Source of the DNA: Sanyastnella coralliicola
GTDB lineage: Bacteria > Bacteroidota > Bacteroidia > Flavobacteriales_D > Sanyastnellaceae
Assembly (NCBI RefSeq): GCF_030845195.1
Contig: NZ_CP132543.1
Span: forward strand, 513,501 to 577,500
Direction of reading: 5' to 3'
DNA length: 64,000 nt
The notes under the pieces were generated by a model. The model saw nothing but the letters and a program-made list of their open reading frames with translations. It was not told the origin of the DNA and ran no database searches. The position numbers were made by a program, and so were the translations under genes. How positions within the stretch are numbered: position 1 is the stretch's first letter; each line of letters opens with the position of its first letter. Below are positions 7,604 through 16,442 of the stretch, one piece after another.

Positions 7604-9307
7604 TTAGAAAGTGAACTGGTCTTTGTAGTTGCGGAATTCAAGATCCATTTTCGCTTTGTTAGCGAGTGATCCGTCTTTCTCTACTGCTTTCGTTAGGTTG
7701 CTAAGTACGTCAGCTCCTGAGTTGTTGCGAGCAGCGATGATTGCACGTAGGTAATCAGCAATTGCTGAATCGTCTCCTGATGCGTCCATTGTAGACTTTG
7801 CTCCTGAAACATCACCGTTCAATACCTGTGCTAGTGCACGGTTGAATGTGTTGTTGTTACCCATGTTGCTGATTGCTGAATCGTAGTCACCAGTTTGGAT
7901 CATCACGATTCCTTTGTTGTAGTTTACTGCTGAACCTGCAGCAGAAGCTCCGTTGAACATCTCCATTGCTTTCTCGCGGTCTCCTTCAAGACGAGCGATA
8001 CACCCAAGGTTGTTCATTGAAACGGCGTTGCTTTCTAGGTTGTTCGCTTTTTCGAACTGGCTCTTCGCCTCACCCATCTTGTTCTGCATCATCAAGCAGT
8101 ACCCTACGTTGTTCGCAGCACGGTAATCGTTCGGGTGAACACGCTCAGCGTTCTCGTAAACCTCTAGCTTGTCGTTCAAGTTTTCGAACAACGTTGCCGC
8201 AAATAGAAGCTCTTCGATAGTAAGGATGTCTGGGTTAGACTTCGAAAGGTCAATCAACTCAGCATCAGTGTATCCTTCTACGTCGTAGTTAACTACGATC
8301 TGTGAACGACGAAGTGATGGAAGGATGTCTTTTTCGATCTCCTTGTATGTCTTAGAGATGTTCTTGATCTCCTGCTCGCGCTTGTTCTTGTCAGAGTACA
8401 TTGAAAGAACTGAAAGGATCAACTCTTTGTCTTCAATGCTAGACTGCTGCATCAATTCCTTGAATCCCTCCCAGTCTTCACCCTTAGGAACGTTCATGTA
8501 GAATGCATCCGCGTTTTCAGGAGCGATTTTACGACGCTTCATTTCCTTCGCGATGATCTTGTTCGCAGACTCAGCACGTTCTTGTGCAAGGTCTTCGTTC
8601 AATGTGATCTCACCTTCTGGAGATGCGTATGCTTCAACGTTTGTTCCTGTGATCGTGATGCTGTCATGCTCTGCAGCGAACTTCACGAACTCTGCCATGT
8701 CTTTGATGTCTTGGTCACGAAGCTCAGAAGAACGTACGCTTGAAGAGTTGTAAGCGTAGTTTACTGTTGCTTCCTTCGTGTATGAAAGAACACGCTGGAA
8801 GTTGTCTTCAGCGATCAAGAACATATCGTCACTCTGTACCAAATATGGAGTAGTGATTACCCCAGTTCCTACAGGTAGTGGATCGAATGTCGCAGCTTGA
8901 TTTCCTTTAGTACCAGAAATACGTAGCTCCAATGTCGAGTTCTCCATTCCTGGCTCGAAAGGAACGCTCTCAGTGTATGAGAAGCTCTTTCCTGCTTCGT
9001 AAGGAATCACTTCGTAGTTACCAGCAGCGTCTTCACCTTGGTATCCTTGCTTTGGGTAAACTGACTCACCGCCATCGTATACCAATACTGGAGTAGCTTC
9101 TACTACTACTTTCTTGTGGAAGTACTTCTCAGGGAAACGTCCTGTGATGTTCACCTCAACCATGTCACCACGTACGATGAGTGGTTCTGGCTCTGCTTTG
9201 GCATTCAATTCTTCGATGTGCTTTTCCATCTTACCAAGGCCTCCACAGGCTGATAGAAGAAGCGCAAATGCTACGAACGAAAAGACTTGAAAGATCGTCG
9301 TCTTCAT
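7604..9307 (-). CDS. Lipoprotein with OmpA-like and TPR domains
   Basis: The 567-residue protein begins with a lipoprotein signal peptide whose lipobox is LLSACGG, giving Cys21 as the lipidated residue. A beta-rich N-terminal region (about 45-170) precedes an OmpA-like segment (about 200-260; DSITITGTNVEAYASPEGE, then LNEDLAQERAESANKII). The C-terminal third is TPR-like (HPNDYRAANNVGYCLMMQNK, SNAVSMNNLGCIARLEGD). The domain order suits an envelope protein that contacts peptidoglycan and partner proteins. The gene stands alone, with its own promoter (9357-9364) and a strong terminator. The exact function is unknown. Confidence 0.8.
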   Translation of the reverse strand: MKTTIFQVFSFVAFALLLSACGGLGKMEKHIEELNAKAEPEPLIVRGDMVEVNITGRFPEKYFHKKVVVEATPVLVYDGGESVYPKQGYQGEDAAGNYEVIPYEAGKSFSYTESVPFEPGMENSTLELRISGTKGNQAATFDPLPVGTGVITTPYLVQSDDMFLIAEDNFQRVLSYTKEATVNYAYNSSSVRSSELRDQDIKDMAEFVKFAAEHDSITITGTNVEAYASPEGEITLNEDLAQERAESANKIIAKEMKRRKIAPENADAFYMNVPKGEDWEGFKELMQQSSIEDKELILSVLSMYSDKNKREQEIKNISKTYKEIEKDILPSLRRSQIVVNYDVEGYTDAELIDLSKSNPDILTIEELLFAATLFENLNDKLEVYENAERVHPNDYRAANNVGYCLMMQNKMGEAKSQFEKANNLESNAVSMNNLGCIARLEGDREKAMEMFNGASAAGSAVNYNKGIVMIQTGDYDSAISNMGNNNTFNRALAQVLNGDVSGAKSTMDASGDDSAIADYLRAIIAARNNSGADVLSNLTKAVEKDGSLANKAKMDLEFRNYKDQFTF

Positions 9308-9356
9308 TAGGAAGGGGTTTAATTAGGTATTCTTAATTACCGATTCAAAATTGCTG

Positions 9357-9364
9357 CAAAAGTA
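9357..9364 (-). promoter_or_regulatory. -7 promoter box for the OmpA/TPR lipoprotein
   Basis: On the minus strand this reads TACTTTTG, matching TAnnTTTG. It lies 49 nt upstream of the ATG at 9307. The -33 element is not clear. Confidence 0.55.
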
Positions 9365-9453
9365 ACATTACCTGCGGAGTTTGCGAAATAGTTCTCCGTC
9401 AGTTTTTGTTCATAACAGCATATGCTTCAGACGTTCCTATTTAAAGGAGGTCA

Positions 9454-10422
9454 CTATTTTTTTCCTTCGAATACGCCCATCGCACTAAATTTCTTGATGC
9501 GTTGGTCGATTCGCTTGTCTGCCTTGGTTTTCATCAACTTGCCAAGGTGCGCCTGAATCTCCTTTTTGACGATGCCAAACATCGCATCAGGATCAGTGTG
9601 TGCACCACCCAAAGGTTCGTTGATGATTCCGTCAATCAATCCGTTAGACAGCATGTCTTCTGAAGTCAACTTCAATGCACTTGCTGCTTCCTTCTTGTAG
9701 TCCCAGCTTCTCCATAGGATAGATGAACAAGACTCTGGAGAGATGACGCTGTACCAAGTGTTTTCCAACATCAATACGCGGTCACCAATTCCAATTCCCA
9801 AGGCACCTCCAGATGCACCTTCTCCAATGATGATGCAAATGATTGGAACACGAAGGTTGATCATCTCAAACAAGTTGCGTGCAATCGCTTCTCCTTGTCC
9901 GCGCTCTTCCGCTTCTAGTCCTGGGAAAGCCCCTGGAGTATCAATGAAGGTCACAACTGGCTTGTTGAATTTCTCCGCCAACTTCATCAGACGAAGTGCT
10001 TTGCGGTATCCTTCTGGATTCGCCATTCCGAAGTTGCGGAACTGACGCATCTTGGTATTCACACCTTTCTGCTGTCCAATCAGCATAACTGATTGGTCAC
10101 CAATCATTCCGAAACCACCAACCATCGCCTTGTCATCTTTGACAGTACGATCTCCGTGGAGTTCAACGAAATTTCCATCAGTGATGGCTTCAATGTATGA
10201 TAGGGTATAAGGACGTTCAGGATGACGTGAAAGCTGTACACGTTGCCATGGAGTCAGGTTCGTAAAGATCTCCTTGGTCGTCTCTTCGATCAGGCCTTCC
10301 AGCTCCTTCGTGCGGCTGCTGATATCGCCTTTGATCTGGTCTTTTTCACTGAGCTCGCGAGTTTTCTCAAGCTGCTCTTTTAGTTCCTTGATCGGTTCTT
10401 CAAAATCGAGGTAGATCGCCAT
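9454..10422 (-). CDS. accA: Acetyl-CoA carboxylase carboxyltransferase subunit alpha
   Basis: This subunit, with AccD, transfers CO2 from carboxybiotin to acetyl-CoA to form malonyl-CoA, the first step of fatty acid synthesis. The 322 residues match AccA along their length: the N-terminal [79 protein letters not shown], and the oxyanion-region [20 protein letters not shown]. An in-frame TTG lies 6 nt upstream, but the ATG at 10422 gives the usual N-terminus. No terminator is seen after it, and its distance from rdgB (82 bp) leaves it unclear whether it has its own promoter. Confidence 0.97.
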   Translation of the reverse strand: MAIYLDFEEPIKELKEQLEKTRELSEKDQIKGDISSRTKELEGLIEETTKEIFTNLTPWQRVQLSRHPERPYTLSYIEAITDGNFVELHGDRTVKDDKAMVGGFGMIGDQSVMLIGQQKGVNTKMRQFRNFGMANPEGYRKALRLMKLAEKFNKPVVTFIDTPGAFPGLEAEERGQGEAIARNLFEMINLRVPIICIIIGEGASGGALGIGIGDRVLMLENTWYSVISPESCSSILWRSWDYKKEAASALKLTSEDMLSNGLIDGIINEPLGGAHTDPDAMFGIVKKEIQAHLGKLMKTKADKRIDQRIKKFSAMGVFEGKK

Positions 10423-10503
10423 ATGCAAATGGTTAGACCGCGCAAGTTACGAAACCCATTCTTTCTCGCGCAATTCGAAGTCTATGAATGAATAGTTAAG
10501 TGC

Positions 10504-11088
10504 TTATTGCCCGCGTTCACGCAGGAATGTGATCAGCTTTTGAACGGCTAATCCGCGATGAGAAATCAGGTTCTTCTCGGCCTGTTCCATCTCAGCAAAG
10601 GTGCGTGTCTCCCCCTCAGGAGTGAATACCGGGTCATACCCAAATCCCTCTGAACCACTTTTCGCTTCCGCGATAGCGCCTCTACAAATACCTTCAAAGA
10701 GATACTCCTCGCCATCAATAATCAAACAAATGGCCGTGCGAAACTGGGCTGATCGATCTTCTTTGCCCTGCAACTCAGTCAAGAGCTTCGCCATGTTGTC
10801 TTCTGCTCTCTTGGCCGGACCAGCATAACGCGCGGTAATGACTCCTGGTGCTCCGTCTAAGGCATCGACTTCAAGGCCGGTGTCGTCAGCGAAAACATTG
10901 ACGTCATATTTCTCTGCGATGAAACGCGCCTTGATCTTCGCATTCCCTTCGAGGGTGGGTGCGTCTTCTGGAATATCTTCTGTGATCCCGAAATCTTTCA
11001 ATGTTCTGATGTGGTAGGCATCGCCTAACATCTGCGCTACTTCGAGACGCTTATTTTCATTGTTCGTGGCAAAAACGATCTCTTTCAT
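10504..11088 (-). CDS. rdgB: XTP/dITP diphosphatase (RdgB/Ham1)
   Basis: The 194-residue house-cleaning enzyme hydrolyses non-canonical purine nucleoside triphosphates (dITP, XTP) to monophosphates. Family motifs are EIVFATNNENKRLEV at the N-terminus, FADDTGLEVDALDGAPG in the middle, and GFGYDPVFTPEG with ISHRGLAVQKL near the end. It overlaps menE by 4 bp (ATGA), so it is translated as the last gene of the menC-menE unit. It carries a 13-mer variant at 10666. Confidence 0.96.
   Translation of the reverse strand: MKEIVFATNNENKRLEVAQMLGDAYHIRTLKDFGITEDIPEDAPTLEGNAKIKARFIAEKYDVNVFADDTGLEVDALDGAPGVITARYAGPAKRAEDNMAKLLTELQGKEDRSAQFRTAICLIIDGEEYLFEGICRGAIAEAKSGSEGFGYDPVFTPEGETRTFAEMEQAEKNLISHRGLAVQKLITFLRERGQ
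10666..10678 (-). other. Intragenic 13-mer variant CGCTATCGCGGAA
   Basis: In rdgB, differing from the exact word only at position 6. It encodes Ala-Ile-Ala-Glu. Confidence 0.8.
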
Positions 11089-12083
11089 TTTCGAATGACC
11101 TTTCCGGTGATGGTTTCTTCAAATTGTGGACTGAACTCCACGTTTTTTGGGACTTCAAATCTATCAAGTACTGCTTTCATTTGCCCAAGGAGATCGTCAA
11201 CATTTCTTGATGAGGCCTCGATCACCAAAGTAACAGCGCTACCTAGAGTCGCATCGGGCCTGCCGATAACATAGAAACGTTCAGTGATCAGCGCGCGCAG
11301 TTTCTCTTCAATCACTTCTGGCTGCAATTTGATGCCACCTGTATTAATGATGTTGTCGGCACGACCGAGCCAGATGAAACGATGTTCATCATGAAGTTTG
11401 ATCACATCTGTGGTTTCAATGGTACCAACGTGTGGTGTGTCTATTATGAGCGTGTTGTTCTCGCTAGCGCGGAATCGGACACCTGGCAAAGCGCGAAAAG
11501 AAGTACTGAATTCTGGGGATAGTTGTCTGGCCGCAATGTGGGTAATGGTCTCCGTCATACCATACGTTTCAAAGGCTCGGACAGGAGTTTTTTGAAGAGC
11601 TTCGATCAGTTGGTCAGAGGCTGGGGCTCCTCCAATGATGAGTGTTTTCATGTTGTGAAAAGCGGGTTCTTCAAGTGAACACTCCACTTGCATAGGGGTC
11701 ATGGCCACGAAGTCAAACGACGTATTTATTCCAGCTAGCGGATTTGAGCTGGGCGCTGTTACGTGCACATTCCATCCAGAATCAAGCGCCCGGTAGAGCA
11801 TCATTCGTCCAGCAATCTTTGATATAGGTAAGCACAACAACACCTCAGCTCCTTCCTCAATTTGAAAGAATGAACGTGTCATTCGAATGCTTTCCTTCAC
11901 TGCTTCGAGTGAATGCGTGATGACTTTTGGTTGTCCGGTAGATCCGGAAGTGCTGATCTCCAGTTTTTTCTGATCGCGCCAATCTTGGAGCGCGGCATTG
12001 ATCTCATTTACAAAGTTGTCGTCACCAGACAAGTCTTCAGTGAGCGGGTTGATACGTTGGTTATGGAAGATCAATTTGACCAT
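11085..12083 (-). CDS. menE: o-Succinylbenzoate-CoA ligase (AMP-binding)
   Basis: MenE activates o-succinylbenzoate with ATP and CoA in menaquinone synthesis. The 332-residue protein is a compact member of the adenylate-forming family. It shows the phosphate-binding STSGSTGQPK (residues 44-53), ETYGMTETITH, the hinge-region FIWLGRADNIINTGGIKLQP, and the C-terminal catalytic Lys in TGKVIRK. It is shorter than the roughly 450-residue enterobacterial protein, which is common in Bacteroidota. It overlaps menC by 1 bp and rdgB by 4 bp. Confidence 0.94.
   Translation of the reverse strand: MVKLIFHNQRINPLTEDLSGDDNFVNEINAALQDWRDQKKLEISTSGSTGQPKVITHSLEAVKESIRMTRSFFQIEEGAEVLLCLPISKIAGRMMLYRALDSGWNVHVTAPSSNPLAGINTSFDFVAMTPMQVECSLEEPAFHNMKTLIIGGAPASDQLIEALQKTPVRAFETYGMTETITHIAARQLSPEFSTSFRALPGVRFRASENNTLIIDTPHVGTIETTDVIKLHDEHRFIWLGRADNIINTGGIKLQPEVIEEKLRALITERFYVIGRPDATLGSAVTLVIEASSRNVDDLLGQMKAVLDRFEVPKNVEFSPQFEETITGKVIRK
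11462..11474 (+). other. Intragenic 13-mer CGCTAGCGCGGAA (exact)
   Basis: In menE, antisense to the gene. The gene frame reads Phe-Arg-Ala-Ser. Confidence 0.9.
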
Positions 12084-13114
12084 CAGAAATCAAATTTCCA
12101 TGATGCGTCGCCATAATGCAAGGCGGCGTTCTTGACTTCCAGTGGTGAATCAATGTTGTTGTGGAAGAGACGTCCCGTCCCTAATCCTTGCGGCAATGGA
12201 TTTCCAGAGACGGCACACCATTGTGCAATGGCATTGAGGCCAACGTTCGATTCCAGTGCAGAAGTTGCCCACCACTTGATCCCACGCGATTCCGCGCTAG
12301 CGACAAAAGAATCAGCCACACCCAAACCGCCAATAAGACTTGGCTTGAGGATCAGGTACTGCGGCTTGATCATGTCAAGCAGCGCATCGATATCATCACA
12401 GTTGATGAGCTCTTCATCCAGTCCGATGGGAATTGGGGTAGCAGCGCACAAATCAGCCATAGCCTCATGCTGCCCCGCTTTGATCGGTTGTTCGATAGAG
12501 TGAATTTCGAACGGGGCGAGGTCATTCAGTTTAGATAGCGCATTTTCTGGCGTATAAGCTCCATTAGCATCCACACGTAATTCGAAATCAGAAGCGGGAT
12601 AGCGTTCTCTGAATTTTCTCAAGAAATCAAGTTCCAATTCATGATCTCTTGCGCCAATCTTCATCTTGAGAATGGAAAAGCCTTCGGCTACCAGACGCTC
12701 AATCTGAGCGAATAACCCCTCGTGATCGTCCATCCAGATCAATCCGTTCATCGGAATGTCTTGTTGACCGTTGGTGAAATCAGAAGGGTAGAGTTTGTAA
12801 GGATCTTCGGCCTTATAGCTTCTCACGCAACACTCCATTCCGAAGCGTAAAGCTGGAAGGTGTTTCAGTGAAGTCGAATCGAACTCCGCTAAAGAAAATC
12901 TCTTATTGTAAGACTGGAGGGTTTGCTCAATCTCCTCTTCACTATCGATGCTAAGCGTAGGAATAGTAGAGCATTCACCTAAGCCTATGCGTCCCTCGTC
13001 ATCTTCAAGGATGAGAAACCATGAAGGCTTTTGCATCAAGGTATTCCGTGAAGTCTTTGCGGGAATTTTAAAATCCAGATCCTGGCGGATCCATCGGAAA
13101 GTGGGTTGACTCAT
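12083..13114 (-). CDS. menC: o-Succinylbenzoate synthase
   Basis: MenC dehydrates SHCHC to o-succinylbenzoate in menaquinone synthesis. The 343-residue protein carries the enolase-superfamily active site: the KMK motif with the acid/base Lys (150-152), the metal ligands Asp182 (RVDANGAY), Glu208 (SIEQP) and Asp233 (GLDEEL), and Lys257 (LKPSLIGG). It overlaps the neighbours on both sides (4 bp and 1 bp), so acyltransferase-like gene, menC, menE and rdgB form one unit. An exact 13-mer is at 12290. Confidence 0.95.
   Translation of the reverse strand: MSQPTFRWIRQDLDFKIPAKTSRNTLMQKPSWFLILEDDEGRIGLGECSTIPTLSIDSEEEIEQTLQSYNKRFSLAEFDSTSLKHLPALRFGMECCVRSYKAEDPYKLYPSDFTNGQQDIPMNGLIWMDDHEGLFAQIERLVAEGFSILKMKIGARDHELELDFLRKFRERYPASDFELRVDANGAYTPENALSKLNDLAPFEIHSIEQPIKAGQHEAMADLCAATPIPIGLDEELINCDDIDALLDMIKPQYLILKPSLIGGLGVADSFVASAESRGIKWWATSALESNVGLNAIAQWCAVSGNPLPQGLGTGRLFHNNIDSPLEVKNAALHYGDASWKFDF
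12290..12302 (-). other. Intragenic 13-mer CGCTAGCGCGGAA (exact)
   Basis: In menC, sense strand. It encodes Ala-Ser-Ala-Glu, and the flanks extend the match to TCGCTAGCGCGGAATC. Confidence 0.9.
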
Positions 13115-14148
13115 TTGCGTCCTGAAAGTGCGTTCAATAGTAATTCAACAGGACCGGCGTCAAAACGTTTAAGCCAAAGTGCTGCGAACAAAATTGAACC
13201 GACCGAGATCAAGATACCGAGGATAATCACGGTCTGGGCACCAAAAGTCTCAAGACCTGAAAGGAGTAGCCCGGCGCAAATACCTCCAATAGCCTGGAAT
13301 ACCAGCACTGAGTACTTCATTCGACCGAATCGACGAAGGGTGATGAACAGAGGATTTTCAAGGAATCGATCAGACACCTGCAGGGCAATGTTGAAGATCA
13401 TAACGCACAACCCAGTACCTCCAATGAGGAAGGAAGGAATGAGTAGGTGTAATGCAGTAATCTTCGTGAATGGGTTGTAATCAGAGATGGCTCCCGTTGA
13501 GAGCATGCGTTCGAATACGAACTCGAAAGCAAAGGCAACCAACACAAGCACAAATCCGAGGACGATTTTAAAGTTTCTTCTGCTCGCTCGGAGGAAGTCG
13601 GTACGACTGTAAATGGTACCCACGATCATAAAGAAAAGCCAAGGCATGACGCCGTAGTATCCGTCGCGCACGTAATGCTTGATGGTACCAACTGGAAGTT
13701 CCTGCCATGGAACCAAGTTCGTTGGGTATTCCGTAAAGAGGTTGAATACTGCGGCGGCAATGGCAATCATTGCCGCTAGGAAATACAAGAAGGTGGTGTG
13801 TAAGGGTAGCAGGACTGCCAAGAGTATCGAACCAATTCCTAATAAAACGAAGAGGTTCGTGGGCCAAATGAGGCTCATGATCAACCCGAGGGCAATGAAG
13901 AAGAAGCCGCGAAGGGCAACGTACTTCTGCACTTGTTTGATTCCTTGGTAGGTAGCGCCAGCAATTCCGGTAGCGAAGCCAATGAGAAAAAGGAACATGG
14001 CAACGGCCCCATCATAGAAGAGGTGAAATTGATCTCTCAAAAAGAAGTCGCGGTTTTGACCGATCTCCAAGTGATAACCATAGTACATGATTAACGGGAG
14101 AACGAACGCGAATGAAAGATCGATACCTGTGATTCGAGCTTGTCGCAT
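13111..14148 (-). CDS. Polytopic membrane protein, acyltransferase-like (DUF1624/HGSNAT-like)
   Basis: The 345-residue integral membrane protein has about ten hydrophobic helices. The N-terminus (RITGIDLSFAFVLPLIMYYG) recalls the RxxxIDxxRG opening of membrane acyltransferases of the heparan-alpha-glucosaminide N-acetyltransferase group, but with LSF in place of LRG, so the assignment is weak. The start is set at ATG 14148 because the upstream in-frame TTG (14169) lies inside the TACCTTTG promoter box. It heads the operon with menC, menE and rdgB (4-bp overlap with menC). No known menaquinone step needs it. Confidence 0.6.
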   Translation of the reverse strand: MRQARITGIDLSFAFVLPLIMYYGYHLEIGQNRDFFLRDQFHLFYDGAVAMFLFLIGFATGIAGATYQGIKQVQKYVALRGFFFIALGLIMSLIWPTNLFVLLGIGSILLAVLLPLHTTFLYFLAAMIAIAAAVFNLFTEYPTNLVPWQELPVGTIKHYVRDGYYGVMPWLFFMIVGTIYSRTDFLRASRRNFKIVLGFVLVLVAFAFEFVFERMLSTGAISDYNPFTKITALHLLIPSFLIGGTGLCVMIFNIALQVSDRFLENPLFITLRRFGRMKYSVLVFQAIGGICAGLLLSGLETFGAQTVIILGILISVGSILFAALWLKRFDAGPVELLLNALSGRK

Positions 14149-14166
14149 GATTTCCTGTGGCCATGG

Positions 14167-14174
14167 CAAAGGTA
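14167..14174 (-). promoter_or_regulatory. -7 promoter box for the acyltransferase-menC-menE-rdgB operon
   Basis: On the minus strand this reads TACCTTTG. It lies 18 nt upstream of the ATG at 14148. Confidence 0.55.
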
Positions 14175-14283
14175 ATCCATTCCCGCAATGGGAAGGCTTC
14201 CTGAGCTCATCAATAATGTCTAGCTAGTCCTAACGCAATACTTCGTTCACATAGATAAGAAGAATCCCTTGTTATCCAAAACG

Positions 14284-15180
14284 TTACAGCATTGCGGCAA
14301 CGAAAAGTAATAAAGAGATTCCAAACGTTGAAAGCGCGATCTTCTTTAATTCGGGATCGAGCTGCTGTGGGTCTTGTGTGCTAAAGACTTTCTTTAGGTG
14401 CACCAGGTGCAGCGGCAAGGCCGCCATACTGATCCACATCCATGGGGTGTGGCTGAAGAAAATCAGGTAGCTCAATAGACTGAGCCATCCTCCTGTAAAC
14501 AACAGGGTATGGTAGATTTTCGCACGTTCAAAGCCCATCATCACCACCAAGGTGCGTTTACCTGAGGCCTCATCATTCACATGATCGCGCAGGTTATTCA
14601 AGTTCAACACAGCGGTAGATAGACAGCCAATGGTCGTTGCAGGTAGGAATACATCCCAAGAAATATCTCCAGCATGCAGGAAGTAGGTGCCTGCAACACC
14701 AATCAATCCAAAGAACAACAAGACGAATAAGTCTCCCATCCCACGGTAACCGTAGGGGTTTTTGCCTGCGGTGTATTTGATCGCCGCCGCGATGGCTCCA
14801 AGTCCGAGAACGATGAAAAGGAGTGGCAGTGCCATTCCTGAACGTCCATTGAATGCAACATAGACTAGAAGAAGTCCAGAAACCAAGGCCAACACCGCAT
14901 TGAGGATGATGGCGTTGCGCATTTCTTTCTTGGTGATCAATCCTGCTTGCACGGCACGTCTCGGACCAACACGCCCTTCGTTATCGGCACCATTCTGACT
15001 ATCTCCATAGTCGTTGGCAAGGTTGGATAGGATCTGCAATAAGATGGTGGTTAACACCGCGAGCCCTAGGATAGGGAAGAAGCCTTTATCTCTATCTGCC
15101 ACGAGTGCGCTACCCACCAAAACTGATGATAATGAGAGCGGTAGCGTACGTAAGCGCATGGCTTCTATCCAGTGTTTCAT
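14284..15180 (-). CDS. menA: 1,4-dihydroxy-2-naphthoate polyprenyltransferase
   Basis: MenA attaches the polyprenyl chain to DHNA at the membrane and releases CO2, giving demethylmenaquinone. The 298 residues span about eight to nine helices. They contain the first Asp-rich prenyl-diphosphate motif in NDYGDSQNGADN (56-67), the adjacent GRVGPRRAV, and the second polar motif NNLRDHVNDEASGKRT. It is separated from the menC operon by 135 bp and is divergent from the small gene at 15222. It probably has its own promoter. Confidence 0.95.
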   Translation of the reverse strand: MKHWIEAMRLRTLPLSLSSVLVGSALVADRDKGFFPILGLAVLTTILLQILSNLANDYGDSQNGADNEGRVGPRRAVQAGLITKKEMRNAIILNAVLALVSGLLLVYVAFNGRSGMALPLLFIVLGLGAIAAAIKYTAGKNPYGYRGMGDLFVLLFFGLIGVAGTYFLHAGDISWDVFLPATTIGCLSTAVLNLNNLRDHVNDEASGKRTLVVMMGFERAKIYHTLLFTGGWLSLLSYLIFFSHTPWMWISMAALPLHLVHLKKVFSTQDPQQLDPELKKIALSTFGISLLLFVAAML

Positions 15181-15221
15181 TTGCTCAAGATATTGAGGTA
15201 TCCCTCAAAATTCCGTAAATT

Positions 15222-15620
15222 ATGTGTCGCACCATGCCCGAAGGAAAACCTACACTAGACTTAGGAACCGCCATTGTGTGGTTCGATCGACCAGACTTAG
15301 TTTGTGTCACAGTGCGTAATGATCAACGCATGACTGTGGCAGAAGCAAACCAAGTGATCGAGTGGACGACTTCTATCTCCAAAGGTAATAAGTACAAGAT
15401 GCTTTACATCCCAGAACCCGGGGCAAATATCAGTCCTGAACTCAGGGATACCCTCGCTGATCCATCACGGGCCGACCGTGTCATCGCAGATGCGATGGTG
15501 GTGGCGAACTTTCCTCACCGCCTTCTGGCAGACTTTTACCTCCGATTCAACAAGCCAGCGGTGCCGACGAAATTGTTCTCGAATGAAGAAGCTGCCAGAA
15601 GGTGGCTGGAAACGGTTTGA
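15222..15620 (+). CDS. Small STAS-like domain protein, function unknown
   Basis: The 132-residue soluble protein has alternating strands and helices (TAIVWFDRPDLVCVTVR, YKMLYIPEPGANISPELR, VIADAMVVANFPHRLLADF, LFSNEEAARRWLETV). This resembles the STAS/SpoIIAA-like proteins common in Bacteroidota. It is the only plus-strand gene inside the men cluster. Its stop abuts the menB stop with no gap, so the two are convergent. ATG 15234 is an alternative start. I cannot assign a role. Confidence 0.6.
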   Translation: MCRTMPEGKPTLDLGTAIVWFDRPDLVCVTVRNDQRMTVAEANQVIEWTTSISKGNKYKMLYIPEPGANISPELRDTLADPSRADRVIADAMVVANFPHRLLADFYLRFNKPAVPTKLFSNEEAARRWLETV

Positions 15621-16442
15621 TCAAGGGAATTTCGGGAACTTCTGGAAGTCTGGATCACGCTTCTCTAGGAAGGCATTCTTCCCTTCGTGTGCCTCTTCCA
15701 TCAAGTAGTACATCAAGGTTGCGTCACCTGCAAACTCCATCAATCCACGTTGTCCGTCAAGCTCAGCGTTCAAACCGCGCTTGATCATACGGATCGCCAA
15801 TGGGCTGCGCTTCATGATGGTCTTACACCAACGTACTACTTCGTCTTCTAGCTCTGCCAATGGAACTACCTTATTCACCATACCCATCTTTTCAGCTTCT
15901 ACAGCAGAGTATTGCTCACATAGGAACCAGATCTCACGAGCCTTTTTCTGTCCTACGTGGCGTGCCAAGTAAGAAGAACCAAAGCCAGCATCGAAGCTAC
16001 CTACTTTTGGTCCTGTCTGACCGAAGATCGCATTGTCAGAGGCAATGGTAAGGTCACATACTACGTGTAGAACGTGTCCACCACCAATGGCATATCCGTT
16101 GACCGCAGCAATCACAGGCTTAGGTAGGGAACGGATCAACTTATGAAGGTCAAGTACATTCAAACGAGGAACTCCGTCTCCGCCAACGTATCCACCAACA
16201 CCTTTTACGTTTTGATCTCCTCCAGAACAGAATGCTTTGTCACCCTCTCCTGTAAGAACAACTACGCCAATGTCTCCGCGCTCGCGCACGATTTCCATCG
16301 CGTCGATCATTTCCATGTTCGTCTCTGGTCGGAATGCGTTGTAAACACGAGGACGATTAATCGTGATTTTGGCAATGCCTTCGAAGAATTCGAATCGAAT
16401 GTCTTCGTATTCCTTAATGGTTGTCCAATTTCTTGTTGCCAT
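15621..16442 (-). CDS. menB: 1,4-dihydroxy-2-naphthoyl-CoA synthase
   Basis: MenB closes the second naphthoquinone ring from o-succinylbenzoyl-CoA. The 273-residue crotonase-fold protein has the family length. It has [19 protein letters not shown], the bicarbonate/oxyanion region [10 protein letters not shown] and [41 protein letters not shown], and the C-terminal [14 protein letters not shown] typical of MenB rather than generic enoyl-CoA hydratases. It overlaps menD by 1 bp and is the distal gene of the menI-menF-menD-menB operon. Confidence 0.97.
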   Translation of the reverse strand: MATRNWTTIKEYEDIRFEFFEGIAKITINRPRVYNAFRPETNMEMIDAMEIVRERGDIGVVVLTGEGDKAFCSGGDQNVKGVGGYVGGDGVPRLNVLDLHKLIRSLPKPVIAAVNGYAIGGGHVLHVVCDLTIASDNAIFGQTGPKVGSFDAGFGSSYLARHVGQKKAREIWFLCEQYSAVEAEKMGMVNKVVPLAELEDEVVRWCKTIMKRSPLAIRMIKRGLNAELDGQRGLMEFAGDATLMYYLMEEAHEGKNAFLEKRDPDFQKFPKFP